Position numbers and translations under genes: made by a program | The notes under the pieces: generated by a model | Database searches by the model: none | The model's input: the letters and a program-made list of their open reading frames with translations, nothing else | Told to the model about the DNA's origin: nothing | From: JADHUC01 sp964617665 | GTDB taxonomy: Bacteria; Planctomycetota; Planctomycetia; Pirellulales; Pirellulaceae | NCBI GenBank assembly: GCA_964617665.1 | Contig: CAZUAH010000220.1 | Span: 1-21,786, forward strand | Reading direction: 5' to 3' | Length of the DNA stretch: 21,786 nucleotides | In this document: positions 16,591 to 21,786 of the stretch, in pieces | How positions within the stretch are numbered: the stretch's first letter is position 1 | Layout: each line of letters begins with the position of its first letter

Positions 16591-16741
16591 AGACTCTCGA
16601 ACACGGACCGTTGCGTGACAGGGCGTCCCGATGATATCAGACTCGAATCCCGTTGCCAAACATCGCGCCATTCGAGACGTTTCACATCCGTCGCAGGCAC
16701 GGACGCAACACATCACGGTTGCGCGACCAAAGCAAGAAGGG

Positions 16742-18193
16742 CTAGTGATTCGCTTGCGAGTCCGGTTGCTTGGGACGGACACGACCTTCTTCATCCAGCT
16801 CGATTCGCAGGATCGCGGGGCGCTCGCGGAACGGTGCCCGGCCATCGTTGCCGAAAAACGTAGCCCACCAATTACCTTCCTTGTCGGTGAAAAACATGTT
16901 GTGCCCGCCATGCGGAATGGCGATGTAACGTGGACCGTACGGACCGTAGATAGTCTCCGAGTCGGCAACCATGCAGTGATAGAGGCCTCCGACAAAGTCG
17001 GCGCAAATGAGGTAGTATCGCTCATTGTGCTTGGTGACGTAGGCGCCCTCGAAACCAACCTGTTTGCCGTTCGATGGCTTGAGCAGTCGCGGCTTTTCGG
17101 CCAGACCGGTCATATCGTCGTTCATCTTCGCGATCTTACCGTTTTGATAGACCCAGTAGACGGTACCGTCGTCGTCTTGGAAAAGCGACGCATCAATTTC
17201 GTCGGTCAGCGGCCCTTCTTCCTTGGCATCCATATAGGGCCCTTCCGCATTACCGCTTGTACTCTTCAACAAGCCGCACCCGCGGTAATTCATCGAATAG
17301 GTCAGCCAAAACGTACCTTTCACATAGTGGATGTCGGGAGCCCAGCACGCGCGTCGGCGTATGCCGCGGCCGTCGGTCTTGAATTGCTTTGCCCAGGTGG
17401 CATCCTTTTCCAGCGACCAGACGAGTCCTAGTGGCTCCCAATTCTTCAGGTCCTTGCTCTTCCAGACCCGGATTCCTTCGTTCACATACCACCATCCTGT
17501 CTTGTCATGGCTGCCGGCCGGGTTGTCGGCCGTTGTGCCGGTCAAGTAGTACATGCCGTCCCCGCCGACACAGATCGATGTATCTCGAACCGGATGGTCG
17601 AACAGCGGCGCAATCGGTGGAAGCGATCCCGTGATTTCCGGCCTGCTTTCCGGTACGTGGATTGTTCGATCTAACTCCTGTTCGGGGTTGAGTACTATTC
17701 CCACATCGATGTACTGCCCGCCGTACGTTTGATGACCGCTGACGGCGATGACGTTACCTCCCTTGCGCAGCGCTTGGCGAACGGGTTCGGTCACGTCCAC
17801 GTGGCCGTAAGCAGTGGTGTAGCCGCGCAGCGCGGCGATCTTCGTACCGTTGAGATACACGACCGGGTCTTCGTCGAAATGAACCTTGAGGACGGCCTTC
17901 TCGAACGCGCGGCCATCGTAGTCGAATGTCGTGCGAATCCAGATATCCTTCGTATCCCAGGTGGTCCCGATGACGGAACCCGGCGTGCCGCGTGTCCCGA
18001 AACCTGCCGGACCTTTCCTCCAAATGGAATCGTCGAAGTCCGGTTGCGTCCAGCGATCACCTGGTTTGGACGTCGTATAACGCCAAGTCACGGCTTGCTT
18101 GTCCGCCGTCGGCAGGAGCACCGACTGATCGGCCTGAATGTTGGAGGCGAAAAGAACGGCTGCCACGGCATTGCCAAAACAAAGGTGCTTCAT
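16742..18193 (-). CDS. GH43-type glycosidase with N-terminal jelly-roll domain
   Basis: Predicted exported glycosidase of the five-bladed beta-propeller GH43 type (alpha-L-arabinofuranosidase or beta-xylosidase range), 483 residues. The ATG at 18193 is chosen because GGGAAAG lies 6 nt upstream and a signal peptide follows (MKHLCFGNAVAAVLFASNIQA); an in-frame GTG at 18253 would place 20 polar residues before it. Residues about 35-168 form a sugar-binding-like jelly roll (PDFDDSIWRKGPAGFG; DPVVYLNGTKIAAL). The propeller starts near 195. Candidate catalytic residues are Asp204 (VRDTSICVGGDGMYYLTG), Asp334 (IDASLFQDDDGTVYW) and Glu382 (FEGAYVTKHNERYYL), the usual inverting triad. The protein is rather short at the C-terminus for a full fifth blade plus accessory domain. 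Context with GH127 suggests arabinose-containing glycans. The next gene starts 168 bp downstream. Confidence 0.88.
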   Translation of the reverse strand: MKHLCFGNAVAAVLFASNIQADQSVLLPTADKQAVTWRYTTSKPGDRWTQPDFDDSIWRKGPAGFGTRGTPGSVIGTTWDTKDIWIRTTFDYDGRAFEKAVLKVHFDEDPVVYLNGTKIAALRGYTTAYGHVDVTEPVRQALRKGGNVIAVSGHQTYGGQYIDVGIVLNPEQELDRTIHVPESRPEITGSLPPIAPLFDHPVRDTSICVGGDGMYYLTGTTADNPAGSHDKTGWWYVNEGIRVWKSKDLKNWEPLGLVWSLEKDATWAKQFKTDGRGIRRRACWAPDIHYVKGTFWLTYSMNYRGCGLLKSTSGNAEGPYMDAKEEGPLTDEIDASLFQDDDGTVYWVYQNGKIAKMNDDMTGLAEKPRLLKPSNGKQVGFEGAYVTKHNERYYLICADFVGGLYHCMVADSETIYGPYGPRYIAIPHGGHNMFFTDKEGNWWATFFGNDGRAPFRERPAILRIELDEEGRVRPKQPDSQANH

Positions 18194-18655
18194 CGTACGC
18201 TTTCCCGATTGCTGATCTGATACTTCCCCGTTCGGCGAGTTTGGAGCTCTCACGCTCCACTCGGTTGCCGCCAGCAGTGGACATGAGAATCTAACAATTG
18301 CCGCCGCAATCTACTCATCGAAGCCGGTTTCTGCGTTCGGACGTTCCCAAGGCGTAACCATGGTGGCGTTGGGTTTGCCCCAGGTTTTCTGGAGAAACTC
18401 TTCAAGCACTGGATCGCGCCGGCCCAACGCCTCTCGTTCTTTTTTCTTTCCCAAGTAGCGTGTCGTCACGCTCTTTGCAGTCCGTCGTTGGGAATATCCG
18501 ATACGACTACGCTGCTTCCGTCGCTGGACGTGAGTGTACCGCCTGCGGCGTGGGCGGTCCGGTTCACGCGGTCATTCATCAAGATGCGGTCAATCTTCCG
18601 GCTGTTTGTCCGGTCACCGTGCGAGCAGGATTCGGATGGCGCGTACACGCTTCGA
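18194..18655. other. 462-bp gap between the DUF1080 and GH43 genes
   Basis: This is the longest gap in the window. The part at 18194-18310 shows no gene and no clear promoter or terminator. The part at 18311-18655 looks like former coding DNA on the minus strand, with a protein-like 52-codon frame at its downstream end and a less convincing 60-codon frame (18466-18648) before it. The gap breaks the otherwise tight spacing, so the GH43 gene may have its own promoter here. Confidence 0.5.
18311..18469 (-). CDS. Small ORF or gene remnant, 52 codons, unrecognised
   Basis: The product begins with a basic stretch (TTRYLGKKKEREALGRRD), continues VLEEFLQKTWGKPNATMV and ends TPWERPNAETGFDE. This composition is protein-like. 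The GTG at 18469 overlaps a TGA of another frame as GTGA, which could mean translational coupling, but the upstream frame (18466-18648) is not recognisable. No Shine-Dalgarno sequence was identified. I favour the C-terminal remnant of a decayed gene over a true small protein. No function is proposed. Confidence 0.35.
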   Translation of the reverse strand: MTTRYLGKKKEREALGRRDPVLEEFLQKTWGKPNATMVTPWERPNAETGFDE

Positions 18656-19303
18656 TCAGGGTTGTTGTGACGACAACAGCTTAACCTTGATGTTCTTGAT
18701 CAACACAACGCTACCAGGATCATGGGCCTGAATCCCGATGGTGCCTGAGGACAGCTTTCGCGAACCCTGAACGCCGGACGGTTCGTCGTAGGTCAGCACG
18801 GTCTTGCCATCAACTTTCGTCTTGATCGTCTTTCCTCGCACGATGATCTCGTACTTGAACCACTCATTGTCCTTGGCAGGTGCCTCCAGATTCTTCGCGA
18901 CGATATAGATGCTGCCCGTTCTGACGGGATCTTTATGGCTATTGTCGATCTGCGCCTCATGCCCGATCGGCCAACCCTTATCCTGGTACTTGGTGTGGAA
19001 AAAGATGCCACCATTCGCACCGGGCTCGGTCATCACGTCGGCAACGAAATGAAAATCCTTCATCTCCTTCCCTTCGCCGTCATAGTAGATCATGGACGGC
19101 TTTCCATGGCACTTCATCGCGCCGTCCTCAATCGAGAAACTCTCAGGATTCCATTTGTCGATCTGCCAATCACTGAAGTCCTTGCCATTAAACATCAGGA
19201 TCCATCCGTCTTGCTTCTCCGTCTCGGTAAGCGTGTTGTTCGCGGCGAACAGTCCCGTGCAGGAAATGGCCGCGACCAGAGTCATCAAGAACAACGTTCT
19301 CAT
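18656..19303 (-). CDS. DUF1080 (3-keto-disaccharide hydrolase-like) exported protein
   Basis: Protein of 215 residues with a concanavalin-like beta-sandwich typical of the DUF1080 family. Some family members are described as 3-keto-glycoside hydrolases; others are simply sugar-binding. The ATG at 19303 is chosen because AGAGGAG lies 8 nt upstream and a signal peptide follows (MRTLFLMTLVAAISCTGLFA). Family marks are GWILMFNGKDFSDWQ (33-47), MYY-like IYYDGEGKEMKDFHF, GANGGIFFHT (95-104), EAQIDN (116-121), FKYEIIVRGKTIKTKVDGK and IGIQAHDPGSVVLIKNIKV at the end. Domain and protein end together, so it is a single-domain member with nothing missing. It lies 60 bp after the PQQ gene and probably shares its transcript. 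Its exact substrate cannot be read from sequence. Confidence 0.9.
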   Translation of the reverse strand: MRTLFLMTLVAAISCTGLFAANNTLTETEKQDGWILMFNGKDFSDWQIDKWNPESFSIEDGAMKCHGKPSMIYYDGEGKEMKDFHFVADVMTEPGANGGIFFHTKYQDKGWPIGHEAQIDNSHKDPVRTGSIYIVAKNLEAPAKDNEWFKYEIIVRGKTIKTKVDGKTVLTYDEPSGVQGSRKLSSGTIGIQAHDPGSVVLIKNIKVKLLSSQQP

Positions 19304-19363
19304 CGGTAGTACTCCTCTGTTAGGAAAAAACAACAACCAGTAACACAACGCAGCATTGCCCAC

Positions 19364-21786
19364 TCATTCACCGGCCGGTGCCATGCACACCAAACGGCCA
19401 TCTGCTGTTGACAGGTAAAGACGACGGCCGGCTGCCGCCATAGCATCCCAATTCACGGGTGCCGAAAGTGCGTATTCGGCAACCTTGCTTCCGTCCTTTT
19501 CCGAGCAAACCCACAGCGATCCGCCCAGCCTGGCGTCGTACGCCGCGTGCGGGTCGTCGGCCGGAATCTCTGTCGGCATGACTCCCAGGAAAAGCATGTC
19601 GCCGGATTTCAGCATGGCCCTTGGACGTACGGACAGATCCTTCCTCCACGGCTTATCTCCCGTGGATGTATCCAGGCCTCTCTTGAACAGGCTGTATTTC
19701 CCTACCGGATTCCCCCGACCGTTCCTCACGACGCCCCAGACCGTGTTCTCATCGTGTACCAGCATCAGGCCGGTCGGCTGATCCGTTCTGTATGGCGCCG
19801 ACCTTTCCTGGTCTTCCAAGTGGAACCGGGAGAACCCGCCTTTGTGCCGGGCTGCGGGCAGCCGGTCGTGATCGCCCGTGCCCAGTCCCCAATCGGAACG
19901 ATGATGCTCCGTCTCGTCTAACAGGCTTGATGTCGAGAATAACTGCCGCGTCTGTCCCGCCTTCGCTTCGAGCTCCTTGTTGAACATCATGTGCCGCAGA
20001 AACACATGCGTACCGTCGCTGACCGGGACGTCGGAAAGCCCGCCCGCGATCGAATACGTGTCGCTCTGGTCCGATTGCTTGAAAGTCTTGTAGTCGGTCC
20101 AAAGATGGCCCTTGATGTGAACGCTCTGCGTATCCTCTTGTTCTCTGTAGTTCGGTTGTGAGCTGCTCACGCGACTGCGGTGCAGGACCTCGCCTGTTGC
20201 CGGATCCAGCGCGTACAGATGCATTCCTCCGTCGATCCAGCTAGATCGGCCGGCGCAGGCGTACGCGACGCCGTCGAGTACAAGAACGCTTCCGCTGACC
20301 GGCCACGGCGATTCCAGGCGATCGAACGCGACCGTGCGAAGATTCGCCGGAGCGGCGAGGAAACGCCAAGCCACGGCCCCGTCCTTCAGTCGCAGGCAGG
20401 TCACGCGTCCATCGCCGCTGCCGAAGAGCACCTTCCCCTCGTGAAGCGTGGGTGGAGAATCCACGCGGCCGGCGGCGAAATGCTTCCACAATACCTTGCC
20501 GCCTCGCGGTTCCAATGCGTACACGATTCCTGTATCTGCGTCGGCCAGTACAACACGTCCGACGGTTGCCACCGGTTGCGTGAGACTGCTGCCTAGCTTT
20601 GTACTCCAAGCCTGCTTCAACTCTGCTCCGACATTCGTGACGGCAACATTTCCCCTGAGCGGGTTCTGCCGATACGTGGGCCAGGAATCGGTATCTTTTG
20701 GTTCAGCTTCTGGGGTTTCTTTGTAAGCGATACCTTTCTCTAGTCTCTTGTCTTCTGCAACCAAATGTTGTTCCAAGGACGCGGCAGGGGAATCCGACGC
20801 AAATGACCAGAAACCGCGGAGTGTTGCCTCCGAATAGCATCCGCACGAGGTCGGCGGAACATAGAGCAGACCATTGGCCGGCATGACTCCATACTGACAG
20901 GTGCCCCGAACCCAGTTGTTCCGCGAATGATCGTTTCCGCACAGGTCCACCATCTCCACACCGCGTTTTCCCATGATGATGAACCGTTCGGTCGCCTTCG
21001 CGCGATAACACCGGAAGTGATGCCCGGGAGTTACCAGGTGCAACGGAACGGCATCCCTTACTTTCAGCTCGCCCGTATGCAGATCCCTGGCCTCACGCTG
21101 ATCGGGAGGCACTCGCATCGGATCCGCCTTGTGACCAACCTTATGCCAGACCAGGCCATCGATTACGAAGACATCGACGGGTTCGTGAAAGGAACTGCCA
21201 GCGCTACACTCCCACAGCTTCCTGCCATTTTTTGCGGAAAGAGCAGTCAGCATAGCATTCGTGTTGCAGAGGACCACGCCATCAACAACTAGGAGATTGT
21301 CCTTGCCGTACGAGATGTTTTTCCTCTTTTCCGGCTGTCCGGCCAAATGACGCCAGTTTTCTTTGCCTGACGTCATGTCCAGGCAAATCACGCCAACATC
21401 GGTACGGATGTAGACACTGCTGCCGTCCGATGCAAGAGTCAACGGCAACGGATCGCCCTCGGGTGACCAGCTCCACAATGTCGTTCCGCTGTCTGCGTCG
21501 ACCGCAACAAGTGTCTTCTTCACGGGAAAACCGTGCAGCTTCCGTGCTTCGCGATCTGTCAGGGCCTGTTCGGCAACCGCGTCGCCCTTGAGCACGAGCA
21601 GCGTCTTATCGGCCAGTATGATCTCCTCGGCGCCCTTTGTCTCCGCAAAAGTCGCCACGCTCTTACCCGTCGTCGCGTCGATGGCAGAAACCGGTTCTCC
21701 TAGACCAAGGGGAGCGTAGACGCGCTGACCGGATGCCACGAGCAATCGGGGCAACTGCGGCGGGCCGGAACGAAAACGTTGCCTGT
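19364..21786 (-). CDS. PQQ-like beta-propeller repeat protein, 5' end outside window
   Basis: The frame is open to the right edge of the window, so the true start is missing. About 800 residues are visible, and the first in-frame start-like codon (TTG at 21754) is inside the domain. Repeated blades of PQQ/BamB type are seen: VSAIDATTGKSV, LVAVDADSGTTLWSW, VICLDMTSGKENW, VYALEPRGGKVLWKHF, VTCLRLKDGAVAWRF, LYALDPATGEVLHRS. An insert between blades has RGTCQYGVMPANGLLYVPPT followed by SCGCYSEA, a cysteine pattern common in planctomycete members of this group; its role is unknown. The stop at 19364 follows RLVCMAPAGE, so the C-terminus is only propeller, without a fused enzyme domain. Family members are usually exported scaffold or sensor-like proteins; an actual PQQ-dependent dehydrogenase is unlikely, but the N-terminus would be needed to judge. 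Confidence 0.85.
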   Translation of the reverse strand, partial: RQRFRSGPPQLPRLLVASGQRVYAPLGLGEPVSAIDATTGKSVATFAETKGAEEIILADKTLLVLKGDAVAEQALTDREARKLHGFPVKKTLVAVDADSGTTLWSWSPEGDPLPLTLASDGSSVYIRTDVGVICLDMTSGKENWRHLAGQPEKRKNISYGKDNLLVVDGVVLCNTNAMLTALSAKNGRKLWECSAGSSFHEPVDVFVIDGLVWHKVGHKADPMRVPPDQREARDLHTGELKVRDAVPLHLVTPGHHFRCYRAKATERFIIMGKRGVEMVDLCGNDHSRNNWVRGTCQYGVMPANGLLYVPPTSCGCYSEATLRGFWSFASDSPAASLEQHLVAEDKRLEKGIAYKETPEAEPKDTDSWPTYRQNPLRGNVAVTNVGAELKQAWSTKLGSSLTQPVATVGRVVLADADTGIVYALEPRGGKVLWKHFAAGRVDSPPTLHEGKVLFGSGDGRVTCLRLKDGAVAWRFLAAPANLRTVAFDRLESPWPVSGSVLVLDGVAYACAGRSSWIDGGMHLYALDPATGEVLHRSRVSSSQPNYREQEDTQSVHIKGHLWTDYKTFKQSDQSDTYSIAGGLSDVPVSDGTHVFLRHMMFNKELEAKAGQTRQLFSTSSLLDETEHHRSDWGLGTGDHDRLPAARHKGGFSRFHLEDQERSAPYRTDQPTGLMLVHDENTVWGVVRNGRGNPVGKYSLFKRGLDTSTGDKPWRKDLSVRPRAMLKSGDMLFLGVMPTEIPADDPHAAYDARLGGSLWVCSEKDGSKVAEYALSAPVNWDAMAAAGRRLYLSTADGRLVCMAPAGE

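Noticed and set aside
16570..17058. Minus-strand frame of 162 codons overlapping the end of the GH43 gene
   Set aside because: Arginine-, serine- and threonine-rich out-of-frame reading of the GH43 C-terminus; no independent support.
1..21786. CRISPR arrays, tRNA or rRNA genes
   Set aside because: No regularly spaced direct repeats and no cloverleaf or rRNA-like segments were noticed in reading both strands.

Overview
The window looks like part of a Planctomycetota-type genome, or a close relative in the PVC group. This is inferred from gene content: a PQQ-repeat protein with a Cys-x-Cys insert, a DUF1080 protein, a YdjY-domain protein, sialate-O-acetylesterase-type (SASA) esterases, and large exported PDZ/HEAT proteins resembling the family I believe is called DUF6288. 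The DNA is moderately GC-rich. Every convincing gene lies on the minus strand, so transcription runs from high to low coordinates. No tRNA, rRNA, CRISPR array, regulator or transporter gene was found.

Layout in transcription order: the 3' part of a PQQ beta-propeller protein (19364-21786, 5' end outside the window); a DUF1080 protein (18656-19303); a 462-bp gap with a small ORF or gene remnant (18311-18469); a GH43-type glycosidase (16742-18193); PDZ/toroid/HEAT protein A (14117-16573); a GH127-type beta-L-arabinofuranosidase gene broken by a small insertion (11848-14092); a SASA esterase (9903-11786); PDZ/toroid/HEAT protein B (6749-9874), followed by what looks like a frameshifted C-terminal tail; a YdjY-domain protein (5636-6487); PDZ/toroid/HEAT protein C (1973-5572); and a second SASA esterase whose 3' end is outside the window (1-1934). 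Most gaps are 24 to 63 bp with good Shine-Dalgarno sequences, which suggests one long operon or a few short ones.

The common theme is breakdown of an acetylated, arabinose-containing polysaccharide outside the cytoplasm. The SASA enzymes would remove acetyl groups. GH43 and GH127 would release arabinose or xylose residues. DUF1080 proteins are linked to hydrolysis of 3-keto sugars. Three paralogous exported PDZ + helical toroid + HEAT proteins are interleaved with these enzymes. They have no function I can name, and they are the best candidates here for an undescribed part of a glycan-processing system.

The clearest single discovery is a 227-bp non-autonomous element (13506-13732) inside the GH127 gene. 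It has inverted terminal repeats, a 5-bp target duplication (ttctt), a hairpin just inside each end and a 25-bp central hairpin. Removing the element plus one target copy restores an uninterrupted 670-codon GH127 frame. Both imperfect stem positions become G-U pairs in RNA made from the minus strand.
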